A stretch of DNA of 27,420 nt. It comes from Aureobasidium sp. EXF-3400 (taxonomy: Eukaryota; Ascomycota; Dothideomycetes; Dothideales; Saccotheciaceae). Positions 8,548-18,671 of the stretch are shown one piece after another. Made by a program: the position numbers and the translations under genes. Below the pieces are notes generated by a model, which worked only from the letters and a program-made list of their open reading frames with translations, ran no database searches and was not told where the DNA came from. The stretch covers positions 1-27,420 of the forward strand of contig SWBL01000493.1 in the NCBI GenBank assembly GCA_024195585.1, in the 5' to 3' direction. Numbering within the stretch: position 1 is the first letter of the stretch; each line of letters opens with the position of its first letter.

Positions 8548-9254
8548 CTAACCTCTGCCCGCCTTGGGCTTTGCAGATGCCGTTGGGGTGGGCGGACCCG
8601 GTGCCGAGAGGCGAGCCCAGAGCTCTGCCCGACTGGCGCTCCAGGTGCCCTCTGTCGAGAGAGAGGCATGATTGTCGTCAGGAGTGCGAATCTCCTCTTG
8701 CTGCTCTCCCTGAAAACTTGCTTGTATTGAATTTTGACTATATATAGAGACGCTCCTGGGAGTGGCTGGGCGCTCTTCTTGCACGCGGGCCTGGGGTTGG
8801 TTGCCTGCAAGAGGGGAAAAATTAGATTAATTCATCGATCTCGAATCTAGTTCTACCATTGCTTACCTGCGTTCTGCGGCTGCTCGCGTCTAACATGGGG
8901 CCACATTCTTTCGTAGCACTTGCAAGGACATGCTTTGTCCCGAGGTGTGACTGCACACCTCTCTTTACATTCGCATGTCGGCTTGCAGACGCAAAACACG
9001 CCGACGTCTTGCTTGCCTTCGAGCATTGCGAGAGTTTCGTCAATCATCTCGCAGATGTGGTCTTCGCTTATGTTGTCTTGGGCTTGGTCGTCTTCAGCGG
9101 GGTATTCATCTGACAGGGGCGCTTGAAGTTCTCGAGATCGTTGGAAGAAAGGTCTGGTTGATTGTTGAATGGCGGCGGGAGTCGATCTCACACGCACAAT
9201 CTCTTGCTGGTGATAAGGGGTGGTGTGGCAGTTAAAGCCCTCTGACGTGCTCAT
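8548..9254 (-). CDS. Small protein with a dense cysteine cluster (2 exons)
   Basis: Model: exons 9254-8867 and 8804-8548, giving 214 aa. The 62-nt intron has a GTAAGC donor and a pyrimidine-rich TTGCAG acceptor, and the frame runs cleanly through it. I do not recognise the family. Eight of its cysteines fall within 26 residues (88-113) in the pattern C-x-C-x3-C-x-C-x3-C-x8-C-x-C-x-C with interspersed Lys/Arg, which suggests zinc or copper binding. Before the cluster is an acidic helix-like segment (DHICEMIDETLAMLEG). After it come a Gln/Arg-rich stretch and a Pro/Ser/Ala-rich tail, both probably disordered. There is no signal peptide or membrane helix, so it is probably intracellular. The ATG at 9254 has a good AAC context; an in-frame ATG at 9374 with poorer context would add 40 residues. 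The model is well supported, the function is not. Confidence 0.75.
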
Positions 9255-9690
9255 GTTGGACTTGGTGTTTCTGAGGGTACTGAATGGAAGGAGATCAGGA
9301 CGTGTGTGTAATTGAAATTGCTGTGCGTGCTTCACGGAGCAGACGCGTTGATTAGCGGCGCAGAAACGCGTCATAAAAGTGTTTTAGAAGTGATTTTCCG
9401 AGGCGTATACCCATTCAAATGGAAGCATCTTCACTGTGGTCGCTCGAGTCATGTCAGCAACCCCAGGCGAGGCTTGTAGAGGGACCTCTTCGGCAGCGTG
9501 ATCTACCAGAACCCTCCCTGCGTCGACCATTCAAGGTTTCCCATCCCAGGTTGGCGCGGTAAAAGGCGTCGAACGACGGCGCTACGTAGTATGGCCGCAC
9601 TTGTAACCATTGTTGAGCTTGTGGTTTTCATGAGCTGACCAGGGCCGCAGAGACAGTCGACGAATACCAAACGTAACCCCCAAAACGACC
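9255..9690. other. Intergenic: cysteine-cluster gene promoter
   Basis: This 436-bp stretch lies between two minus-strand genes. It carries the 3' region of the methyltransferase gene and the promoter or leader of the cysteine-cluster gene, including the possible upstream ATG at 9374. I see no clear TATA box, repeat or RNA gene. Confidence 0.5.
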
Positions 9691-10948
9691 TTATGGTCGG
9701 ACAGTATCTTTCATCTTCCGGAAGATACCCAGGAACCCACCACCCGTGATTCTTTCCCCAACTTTAGGTCTGCAAACGAATGTCCAGTTGGGATCCTCGG
9801 GTTTGACGTCTTTCAGGGCCTGTGCTGGATCTCTAGTGATGGACTCATCCGGCGATTCAGAACCAGAAGATTGTGCGGATTCAGAACCAGCCTCTGTCGG
9901 TTGGTTTTTTGATGAGGCACGCGGCTTCACGGCGCGCAGGTCCCAAGGTTTGCCACCACTACTTCCATTGTTTCCAAGCTCCAGAGTCTGGTCAAGGAAC
10001 AAGGGAATGTTCTCTCGCTTGATCTTCTGAATGCAGTCCAGAATCTGGGTGATAGAGGGGTTGAAAATGATGAGCGTTCCGTCTTTCTTCAGTGCTGATG
10101 CAGCAGCTGAAAGATGATCGTGAGTCGCGGGCAAATCCAAGAAGGCGTGCGTCAAGAAAGGTTCCTCTGAATCACGGCGGACGTGTTCGGATTTGATCCA
10201 CTCACTCACGTCTCCAACATGGAAGTCAACGTTGCCGGCGTAAACTCCATGACGGAAACCAGCAACAATCTTGGCTGCATGCTTAGAATACTTGGGTGAG
10301 ATGTCAATGGTGTGAATGACAGCCTTGCGAGAAGCCTTCCAAGCGTCCAAAGTATTGTCACTCTCAGACTGGTGTTCACCGTTACCGCTCTCGATGGGTG
10401 GTTGGTCCTCTACGCTCCCAGATACCGGAGCTGGTTTGGGGGCTTGAGAGTTGGCACCATGAATGGCTCGGCTCAGATGTAAAGTCAGCGCTCCGTGGCC
10501 AGTTCCAGCCTCAAGTACTTCGATCTTCTCGGCATAGTCCGCAGCAGATGGATGCAAGTCAAACAGGCTCACAATGAGGTTTGCATCAGCTGGGTAGATC
10601 TGGAAAAGACAGGTCAGGAAGCGCGGACGAATACATCTGACGAGAACTTACAGGCGTTACAAGTCTTCTGGTTAAGCTGACATATTCAGCAAGAGTAATG
10701 GTGTGAATGCGGTATTCGTGACCAGCAGAGGAAGTGACCAGGTCTCTCGGACTCTTGCCAATGATGTCGGCATGTGAGATGTCGCCTTTGTGGGTACTGA
10801 TCTTGTTGGCGGGGTTGAGAGGCTTTGTCACAATGATATTGTCTTGGTTCAATTTCTGGCGGAGTATGACAACATCACGTTCAACGTAAGTGGACAGAGC
10901 TCTGTGTTGTCTACAGATACGGCGTAGAGGGGCTGAAGCTAGACGCAT
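9691..10948 (-). CDS. Mitochondrial TRM61-like tRNA m1A methyltransferase (2 exons)
   Basis: Model: exons 10948-10652 and 10599-9691, giving 401 aa; the 52-nt intron has GTAAGT and CAG ends. Residues 1-20 (MRLASAPLRRICRQHRALST) have five Arg and no acidic residue, reading as a mitochondrial presequence. The Gcd14/Trm61-type domain follows: the N-terminal beta part runs to YVSLTRRLVTPIYPADANLI, then the SAM-binding motif I EVLEAGTGHGALTLHL (about 126-141). Next come HTIDISPKYSKHA, VGDVSEW and FLDLPATHDHL, where Trm61 proteins keep DLP, then a SALKKDGTLIIFNPSI strand. Trm61 makes 1-methyladenosine at tRNA position 58 with Trm6; a mitochondrial version would act on mitochondrial tRNA or rRNA. 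Two low-complexity insertions (about 150-185 and 310-345, Ser/Glu/Pro/Gly-rich) lengthen it. It shares a divergent promoter with the DCR2-like gene. Fold is secure; target RNA is inference. Confidence 0.87.
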
Positions 10949-11544
10949 GGTAACTTGGTATGGAGTGCAAGAGCAAGCAAAGGCAAGACAGGCTTCGAAG
11001 CAGAATCAGATTTAGGGATACGAATACGAATCTTTTTTTATAGCTTATCGATTGCGAAAGTAAAACGCGGAGCTTGCCAAAACTCGGAGCTGCCACAGTA
11101 AAAGTCGGAGCTGCCACAGTAAAAGTCGGAGCTGCCACAGTAAAAGTCGGAGCTGCCACAGTAAAAACTCGGAGCTTGCTGCTTTCAGGGCAAAAGAATG
11201 TAAAGCGGGTGGCTATGAAAATGCGCAATACCACCAGGGAAGAGGATAGTGCCCATTGAGAAGCCAAATATCATCAGCTCTCTTTGACCATACTTCTGAT
11301 TCCAAAACAACTGTGCCTTTTCATAGTGGAGAGATGTTCTTTACTATCGAATAGTCGGAGCTTGTTGATCTATTGTAGAGCTTGCTGATCAGCCGCTTTC
11401 ACTCCGTGTGGGGAAAGACGGAACAGCAGCAGGCACGGAGGATTGGCAGCTGTCAGTTCGGTTGATGCCAAAGTTGCTTCTTCTTTATTAACTCGCATTG
11501 CACAGTACTGCTTGTGCTGTCGCAATGCCTGAAAGCCTCCAACC
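10949..11544. other. Divergent promoter with minisatellite
   Basis: This 596-bp region lies between the methyltransferase (-) and the DCR2-like phosphatase (+). It holds a four-copy 21-bp tandem repeat (11084-11167) and four diverged singles sharing the core GAGCTTG at about 11069, 11171, 11357 and 11378. Short open frames across the tandem repeat on both strands (for example repeated FTVAAPT) are by-products of the 21-bp unit length, which is a multiple of three. Confidence 0.65.
11084..11167. repeat. 21-bp tandem repeat, 4 copies
   Basis: Copies begin at 11084, 11105, 11126 and 11147. The core is TCGGAGCTGCCACAG followed by an A-rich spacer. The first three are identical and the fourth differs by a terminal G to A, followed by a 1-bp insertion. 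Diverged partial copies flank the array. Near-identity of the copies implies recent expansion or ongoing homogenisation. Confidence 0.95.
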
Positions 11545-13296
11545 ATGACCCGCCGCATTGTATGTTATGTGCTCCGAGCCGACAAACATGTGCAAACCAC
11601 GACTGACACGCTCCCGCAGGTTCGCACCATCAGCCAGCTCGGCGCCCTGCTGGTCACGGCTCTGCTCTTTGTCTTCCTTGTCGACACGCGCTACCGCCTG
11701 CTCCCGCATGCCATTCATACTCAAAACTTTCTGCACCATCCTGGCCTCATAGTCACCGATGTCACCCTGACCACCTGCTCCTCCCTCAACCCCTTGTCTT
11801 CGTGTCAGCTCGACTCTTCACAATGGCATCGCATCGAAAAGGATCTATACTTGCACACCGGATGGGTCTCGTCTGCCTACCTCCATGTACAGCGTAAAAA
11901 GGAGGAGGAGCTCACCGCCGATGACAAGGTTGTCATTGATCTTCGTGTTGGTCGTCTGGATCCAGGTGTTGGCGAAAAGGGCCAGCAGCAAGAGCGATGG
12001 GAATCCCGTCCTGGCAACATCTGGCTCTTGAGGAGCAACAAAAAGAAGGATTCAGACAGTGATAGAGCCGTCACTGCTGTTGACGTTTTGTTTGGCGCCG
12101 ACGCTGTCGACCCACGTCCCGGTTGGTCTGTCACACAGACTCCCTTGCTCCTTGATGCCGCTTCCCGTCTTCAAGCCGCTCGTATAACCATTCGACATGG
12201 TCCTGTCCGAGCTGATAAGAAAGACGTCATTCCAAGAATCCGCAAGGACGGAAAGTTCAAGATCATACAGCTCAGTGACCTCCACCTAAGTACTGGCACT
12301 GGCTCCTGCAGAGACGCCATCGATGCCAATGGCGATATCAAGGGCGACTGCGAAGCAGACCCTCGCACACTGGACTTTGTTGGCCGTATTCTCGATGAAG
12401 AGGCTCCAGATCTAGTTGTACTGGGTGGTGACCAGGTCAATGGCGACACAGCACCAGATGCCCAAAGCGCCATCTTTAAATTCGCAGATCTCCTCATCTC
12501 ACGCTCTATACCCTACGCTGCCATCTTTGGAAATCACGACGACGAAGGACCAAAGGCCACTCGCCTATCTCGTGAGGCTCAAATGTCTTTGCTTTCTACT
12601 ATGCCTTTCTCGCTGTCACGGCCTGGACCCGACAACGTTGATGGTGTTGGCAACTACTACGTCGAGGTCCTAGCACAATCTCCTTCTCAGAATTCGGCAG
12701 TAACCCTTTATTTCCTCGACTCTCATAGCTACAGTCCCGATGAAAAGACTTATCGAGGCTACGATTGGATCAAGCCTAACCAGATCCAGTGGTTTACTGA
12801 AACTGCTCAGAGCCTCAAGGCACAACATGCTAAATATACTCACATTCATCTCGACATGGCCTTCATCCACATTCCACTGCCGGAGTTTGCCATGCAGGGC
12901 AACCTTGTCGCTGGTGGTGAATTCCGAGAACCAAGCACTGCCCCAGGCTTCAATTCTGGCTTCTACAAAGTGCTCAAAGAGCAAGGCATCGTTTCAGTAG
13001 GATGTGGCCATGACCATGTCAATGACTACTGTGCCCTCACTCCTCAGTCTAAAGATGCTGCCAACAGTGAGAACGTCGGTCCTTGGATGTGTTATGCAGG
13101 TGGCAGTGGATTCGGCGGCTATGCCGGCTATGGTGGCTTCCATCGTCGGGTCCGAGTCTGGGATCTCGATATGAATGCGGGCAGAATAGTGACCTGGAAG
13201 AGGGTCGAGTGCTGCGGCGACGACCTCAAGAAACGCATTGGTGAGTTGCTCATCGTTGATGGAGGTCGTGTTGTCGTCCAACCGGATTCGACTTGA
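11545..13296 (+). CDS. DCR2-type calcineurin-like metallophosphatase (2 exons)
   Basis: Model: exons 11545-11559 and 11620-13296, giving 563 aa. The 60-nt intron (GTATGT donor, CTGAC branch site, CAG acceptor) is a multiple of three without a stop, so a naive reading adds 20 residues. Splicing gives MTRRIVRTISQLGALL, the usual start of this family. One transmembrane helix follows (about residues 9-25), so the enzyme is probably a membrane-anchored lumenal or vacuolar phosphatase. Metal-binding motifs are in order: SDLHLS (about 224-229), GGDQVNGD, FGNHDDE (His near 311), the late VGCGHDHVNDY, and FIHIPLPEF before it. Yeast Dcr2 influences cell-cycle entry and the unfolded-protein response by opposing kinases. 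Whether this protein shares those targets is inference. It has a divergent promoter with the methyltransferase. Family identity is strong. Confidence 0.92.
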   Translation: MTRRIVCYVLRADKHVQTTTDTLPQVRTISQLGALLVTALLFVFLVDTRYRLLPHAIHTQNFLHHPGLIVTDVTLTTCSSLNPLSSCQLDSSQWHRIEKDLYLHTGWVSSAYLHVQRKKEEELTADDKVVIDLRVGRLDPGVGEKGQQQERWESRPGNIWLLRSNKKKDSDSDRAVTAVDVLFGADAVDPRPGWSVTQTPLLLDAASRLQAARITIRHGPVRADKKDVIPRIRKDGKFKIIQLSDLHLSTGTGSCRDAIDANGDIKGDCEADPRTLDFVGRILDEEAPDLVVLGGDQVNGDTAPDAQSAIFKFADLLISRSIPYAAIFGNHDDEGPKATRLSREAQMSLLSTMPFSLSRPGPDNVDGVGNYYVEVLAQSPSQNSAVTLYFLDSHSYSPDEKTYRGYDWIKPNQIQWFTETAQSLKAQHAKYTHIHLDMAFIHIPLPEFAMQGNLVAGGEFREPSTAPGFNSGFYKVLKEQGIVSVGCGHDHVNDYCALTPQSKDAANSENVGPWMCYAGGSGFGGYAGYGGFHRRVRVWDLDMNAGRIVTWKRVECCGDDLKKRIGELLIVDGGRVVVQPDST

Positions 13297-15188
13297 TTGG
13301 GCCAGCATGGAGTTCGTCTCCAATCACCCAGACTTCGCCCAGTTCATGCCTGAGGATCTTTTACCAGCGGCAAAACCCACTGTATATTTTGCAGTGAAGA
13401 ACAACATTCATCCCTCCTTGATGCATATCGCCGAATCTCTTGTCACGCCTTCTTGCGACAGCCGCTGCCGAGACTGGAGTATGGGGACCAACCCCATCAA
13501 ACGAGGTTCTCATGACCAACTTTTGAGATATTATGTGTAATGTCCTGATTGCGGGAAGTGCTGGGGAAGCACTAGTTTCTTTTATCCGGACAACGTTGCG
13601 GGATGTCATGAGCAGCAGCATATGCCGAGTTGTATACACGAGCGATCGAGACCTCGGCTTCGGGGTGTATATTCATGCATTATGATCAATTGGTTCACAA
13701 GTCGTAGTTGCTCTACAATGGTGAATATGCTTTTGAAGCACGCGATTAGCACGTGTACGCAGTTCTGGAAGCCCGGATCTAGCGTCAAAACGTGGGAGCC
13801 CCACAAGAAACACCCACACGAAAACCAACCTCCGGAGAAGGGCCACGGAAGAATGCTGGTTATTCGTGGATAAATGGATATTCGATGTTAGCCTCGGGGT
13901 ATCTCGAAAACATCTCGTCGGAAACGGGCCTTCTTCGCGAGGGCAAGCAGTTGACCAAGGGCATAAAATGGTCGTGTGCCCCCAGGCCTGAGCATTTGGC
14001 TTCCAAGACCTCATCCAGTCACTGCAAATTGGCAGCCTGCAAAATCATCAATAACCACCAGCCAAACGGATACTTGCCTCTACCGGACAATTGTGGATCC
14101 AGCAGCACAAGACAGAAGGGCCTGTCCAGGAGGAGCGGAATCGTAGGCGAAATCCACAAAGTCACGACAGGGCAGTCCTCAGTCAGCCTATCTTCGATGC
14201 CCGGGATTGGCAAGGGGCGCCATTCTGCTGAACCACAGCTGCACAAGTCCGACTTGTTGGGCGACCAACAGCAGCGATTGGGACCGCTCTGCTGACGCTT
14301 TCTGGCGGCTTAGGGCCTGATGCCCTCACATTGGACCTCCTTATTTTCGGATTGCTTCACCAACGGGTCAACCATAATGCTCTCGGGCCGATTTGCTCCT
14401 TGGCAGAGCGAGATATGACAAAGAAATCCTTGGCTTCACGGGCTGTTACGGCCGGTCGGCATACCGATCCTGGATTGGAAACACGATCATTATTCCCATC
14501 ACAACCGTGTCGTTCGGAGGCGTCTCAGAAAAAAAGGCTTTTTTGCTCTGCTTCTTTGCAGCTTCGATGCGTCACAAACCCTATGAATCTAACGGCCGGA
14601 AAGCAGCCTGTTGTATATGATTGGCGTGAAGGGCTTTGCACTTTCGGTGCACGGTTGCTCTCTTCAAACACACGCCATCGCCGGTTCGGCAGTGCGAACT
14701 TGCATGTCAACGTTCAGTGCGCGCATGCATTGTGCACGCTATGAGCGGAGTTTGATCATGCGCAGCGTCTCGTGCTCGCCAACACTTTACCGCGATATGA
14801 TGCCCGAGTATGCGTCGCTTCGAATCGGTTGTAGGTCGTATTGATACTAGCAGTGCCTGAAGTGGTAAGTAGTTTCGCAGTCTCGCGATCAGATTTCATT
14901 AGGTTCTTTCCTCCATGCGATGCTAAGATTCGACGGCGTCGACGCTACTCGCGGCAAATAACGGCGCCCGCTTGACCACTTTTTTGCGTCAACTCAACGC
15001 CGCAACTAGGTAATGCTCGTCGTTGGATATTATTGTTGACTCTTTTCTTGTTCAAATGATTCGTTTTCTCTTCTAATTTTTCCCTGCCTATTGTTATCCA
15101 GCCTCCCGCCTAAGTATTTCCACAACCCCGTCACAGATAAACGGGCCTACTTTTACCCTTGTCACCTCTTTTATCTGGTCAGGTATTG
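13297..15188. other. 1.9-kb gene-free interval upstream of the regulator
   Basis: This region runs from the stop of the phosphatase to the ATG of the Zn2Cys6 factor. The first few hundred bases are probably the phosphatase 3' region. Five CCAAT boxes in minus orientation (ATTGG at 14206, 14277, 14330, 14474 and 14620) and a pyrimidine-rich stretch at about 15036-15085 suggest a long promoter for the regulator. Several frames of 70-170 codons are open, but none has a recognisable motif or plausible exon chain. Confidence 0.5.
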
Positions 15189-17028
15189 ATGCCATTGATG
15201 ATGCCTGACTCGATCGCACCCGCCACATCTACCGTCAAACGCGCATGCGACTGTTGCCATAAGAGAAAGGTCAAATGCATTGGTGACGGTACTCGACCTT
15301 GCAAGAACTGCACTGCAGCTGGCCTGACATGCACCTATAACGCCATCCCCCAGAAGAAGGGGCCCAAAGGAAGCAGAGCAAAGGTCATTTCTGAGCTCCG
15401 CGAAACACAAAGACAGTCGCAACTGGCAGCTCGCGCACGGCATGGATTGGGATTTGAGGCGTCACAATATGCCAATGCCTTTTCAAGGACACCGGACCTG
15501 CTGTCCATGGAGCTCATTACATCATGCGTTGACTACTTCTTCGCAAACGTGTACCCAACACAGCCAATTCTGCACCGTCAGAAGGTTGGTGAGACAATTG
15601 GAAAGATGGAAAACTCGGTAGAGGCATACTGTCTGGTTGTGTCGCTCTGCTCATACATGCTCATCCAACCAAATACCAAGCTCCCAGCTGGCGTTGTACC
15701 AGACGCCGAAGCACCCAATGCTCACCTCAATCTGGGCATGACATTACTGGACGAAGCTATCCGCGTTCGCAAAGGTTACGATTACATTGAAAGTCCGAGC
15801 ATCTGGTCGGTCATCACTTCATTTTTCTTCTTCGGCGCACATTTCTGTCTCGACAAGCACAACACTGCATGGTTCCACCTTCGCGAAGCAACGACCTTGG
15901 CACAGATTATGGGTATGCAAGACGAGAACCACTACAATCAAGGCGACCTCGTTGAGACATCGCGACGTCGACGACTGTACTGGCTCCTGTTTGTTACCGA
16001 GAGGTGAGTTACATGATGAAAGAAACCTGAGGCATAACTAACGTTATCTTTGCAGAGCATATGCCATCCAGCGTCACCGTCCTCTGACCCTGCACGCCAC
16101 TATCAACCTCCCTACCCTGAACGACGATCCCGCAGAAACAGTCGAGCTTAGCGGATTCATCCACCTCGTTACACTCTACAAGCCCTTTGACGATACCTTT
16201 GTCGGACTTTGGAACAAGGCACGTGTTGGCTGCTCGACTGAGTGGCTGGCGAGACTGCAAAATCAGCTTTCAGAAGCACTTCCGGCCTATCTGCACAGCA
16301 CCGAAAGCCAGGCCGTCGATTTGAGAACATCACAACAATGGCTTCGAACAATGGTGTGGCAGCTTTCCATCAGCCATGGCTACCTGTCTTCAGCTGCTGC
16401 AGACAACACCATGAGTTTCAAGTATCCCATCGAGATCTCAAGAGACCTTATTGCGGCCACAAGTGGCTTCTCCCAAGGCGCTATGGAGGTCCACGGCATT
16501 GGTCTCGTCGAGAAGCTCTTCGATGTCGCATGCACCTTGACCGACGTCATGTCGTGCGTGCCCTTTGAACAACACACTTTCGAGTATGGTCCTCGCGATT
16601 ACCTAAACCAATTCCTCTCGCTCATTTCCACTCTTCGAGGCGGTCAACAACGCTACCTCCCCCTGCTCCTCTCCAAGATCAACGACACTCTCCCTCAGAT
16701 GCCCACTCCAGGTTTCAGCATGGTCTCTATGCCTGGCGGCCGTGGCAGAATTGACGAAATCTACGACAGCAGTAATCCTGCGAGCGGCGACTCGACTCCA
16801 TTCGGAGGCAGCCCACCCCCTCAACCCGTCGGTCCTCAACTCTTCCAATCCGCCTACTCAGACGACTTCAAGCTTCCTGGACCTACGAGTAGCGGCTTTC
16901 CTATGATGACGTCGGCGCCTACGTATAACGGTATTCAGACACCTGCGCAACTGCAAGCTGCGTATCAGAACTCGCGCAATGCATACTCTGGTTTAGGTGG
17001 CCAGTCTGGCTTTGACCACAACCCTTGA
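15189..17028 (+). CDS. Zn2Cys6 transcription factor, Mal63-like (2 exons)
   Basis: Model: exons 15189-16003 and 16056-17028, giving 595 aa; the 52-nt intron has a GTGAGT donor, CTAAC branch site and TTTGCAG acceptor. The zinc cluster is complete: C20-x2-C23-x6-C30-x7-C38-x2-C41-x6-C48, followed by a basic linker QKKGPKGSRAK and a short helix (VISELRETQRQ) suited to dimerisation. The middle region carries the fungal-specific activator domain, with RRRRLYWLLFVTERAYAIQR and QQWLRTMVWQL resembling yeast Mal63-type maltose activators (LRRKVYYLLLMTERFYA). The C-terminal 110 residues are Pro/Ser/Gly-rich and probably disordered. It is nuclear, most likely binding CGG half-sites. No maltose or sugar genes flank it, so its regulon cannot be read from context. 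In-frame ATGs at codons 4 and 5 are alternative starts. Family is secure, target pathway unknown. Confidence 0.92.
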
Positions 17029-17631
17029 GCTTCGCACGTCCATGTCCAAGACATAGGCACCGAGAAGCGTAGGGTTTCAAGGCCAAATGCAACCTCAACC
17101 GATTGTTGAATGCGCTACCTTTGGTGGCGGTGTGCGTCGTCATCTCCACTGCGATTCAGAAAAGACAGTCAAAACAATTTGCGACAGTCTGGAGAAGTGG
17201 ATCGGTTTTAGGGCAGCGAACTTGAAGAACTGTCTTGACTCAGTACCACACGCGAGGAAACCGGAGATTGTCAGGCACAAACGAGCTTGACTCGACGTCG
17301 ATCTTGAGCCCTAGTGCCACGGAGTCCGAGCTACTCATTGACGCTGTTTGCACCAGCACAACCACACATTTGTTTCTTGCAGCGATTGCATTGCGAATAG
17401 ACATTGGGAAACTATAGAAGGGGAATTCACATGGCGTTTTTTGAAAAGACTTTTCACACAGAAAGAACAAACAACAAAAGCTGGATTTTTGCTGCGAATG
17501 ATACCCAACCAAATGGCAATTATAGAATTATAGATATAGAACTTTGATCTCTGCTCATGAACAGAATATTCCTCCTCACTCTGCTTTGTCATACAAACTC
17601 CTTTCCGTACAGAACAATCTTGTACACAGAA
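17029..17631. other. Convergent 3' intergenic region
   Basis: This 603-bp stretch lies between the stops of the Zn2Cys6 factor (+) and the monoglyceride lipase (-). It presumably holds both 3' untranslated regions. It is A-rich at about 17450-17560. I see no gene, repeat or RNA. Confidence 0.55.
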
Positions 17632-18671
17632 TCAGAGCTTCGACTTGGACTCTTCAGGTCCTGACCTTTGTAAGATCCAGTCGGAGACGTGGTTGGCGAA
17701 CATGAGCTTGTCATCACCAGGTTCGGCATGCACTGTAAAAGGTCGATTAGCATGTGACGTTAGGCCATGAAAAGATCGAAAGAGAACTTACTGTTATGAT
17801 ACCAACCGTCGTAGCTCTTAAGCTCTCTATCACTCAACTCAGTACAGCGCTCGACATAGGCCTTTGTAGCTTCGTAAGCGTTTACATGATCGCCCGTTCC
17901 ATGCAGCGCCAACAATCTAGTCTTTCCACCTTCTCCAGTACCTTCTTTTGGCAAGACTTTGTAGCTCTCGAGCTGTAATCCTCTGTCCAGCATTCCTGCT
18001 AGACCTTCTAGTGTTCCTGTGTCGTGACACAATTCATCCTGCTCCCAGAGTTTGTTTTGCTCTGGGTCTCTGCTCAACCACTTGGGATCTAGTTTATTCA
18101 CCAGTTGGAATTTCGGCAGCACTCGGCCAGCGAGACGGCCAGCATATACAGTGGCTTTGAAGGGACGGGTGTCGGAGTGAAGGCTGATGAGGGGTGCGCT
18201 GGCGATGAAGCCACGGATGTGGGCGAGGATGTCGGAGGGGCCGTTGGATGCGTAGTGGAGGATTTCGGCACCGCCCATGCTGTGGCCCATGAGGAAGAGC
18301 GGTACAGGGGTGGGGAGGAGGGTGCGCAGCATGCTGGTTATGTCGGCGAGGACGCGGGTGGTGGGGCCTGTGAGGCCGCGCTCATGTTTGTTGTGGACGG
18401 AGCGGCCCCATCCTCTGTTGGATGCATGTGTCAGTGAAGAAGTTGAAGGAAGGTGTACAATAGCATACCGCTGATCAAAGGCATAAACATCAATGCCCTG
18501 GTTGGCGAGGTGGTCGAACAGCACGGGATAGTTGTTGCAGTGGTCGCTGAAGCCATGCACAAACAGCATGCGTGCCTTGGCTGCATCCCCCGACACCTTC
18601 CATGTTTTGGTGTACAACTCGACGCCGTCATCCGTCCTGTGTGTTCCCTCGAATGTCGTGTATGCTGCCAT
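17632..18671 (-). CDS. Monoglyceride lipase, Yju3-like (3 exons)
   Basis: Model: exons 18671-18469, 18414-17792 and 17732-17632, giving 308 aa (yeast Yju3 is 313). Family knowledge: the enzyme splits monoacylglycerol to glycerol and a fatty acid, on lipid droplets, membranes or mitochondria. All catalytic pieces are visible: FVHGFSDHCNNY oxyanion region, FDQRGWGRS (joined across intron 1), nucleophile elbow MGHSMGG, acid loop HGTGDHVN, and catalytic His in WYHNMHAEPG, which exists only after intron 2 is removed. Intron 1 is 54 nt, divisible by three and free of stops, so unspliced RNA would insert 18 residues beside the active-site framework. The start at MAAYTTFEG matches the usual family N-terminus. 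An in-frame ATG at 18755, with A at -3, would add 28 Arg-rich residues without any acid. It shares a divergent promoter with the enoyl-CoA isomerase gene. Identity is strong. Confidence 0.93.

Noticed and set aside
11074..11267. Small frames encoding repeated peptides (FTVAAPT, KVGAATV) over the minisatellite
   Set aside because: A 21-bp unit is a multiple of three, so any frame through it yields a peptide repeat. No start, stop or splice evidence supports a gene.
13307..13540. 77-codon plus-strand frame just after the phosphatase stop (MEFVSNHPDFAQF...)
   Set aside because: It looks moderately protein-like but begins 11 bp after the phosphatase stop with no room for a promoter and no recognised family. 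It is more likely 3' untranslated sequence.
14255..14270. Hairpin TGTTGG-GCGA-CCAACA with a GNRA-type loop
   Set aside because: A six-base stem is expected by chance in an interval of this size, and nothing around it suggests a structured RNA.
13792..14744. Two frames of 137-167 codons upstream of the Zn2Cys6 gene
   Set aside because: Low-information composition, no domain, and overlapping open frames on both strands. No chain of introns and exons joined them.
14750..14775. Stretch resembling the conserved start of bacterial 16S rRNA (GAGTTTGATCATG)
   Set aside because: Only about 13 bases match and the following sequence bears no rRNA resemblance; it is chance similarity.
15159..15188. Ten-codon upstream extension of the Zn2Cys6 frame
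   Set aside because: It would start at TTG. The first ATG in frame is at 15189, close to the zinc cluster as usual for the family.
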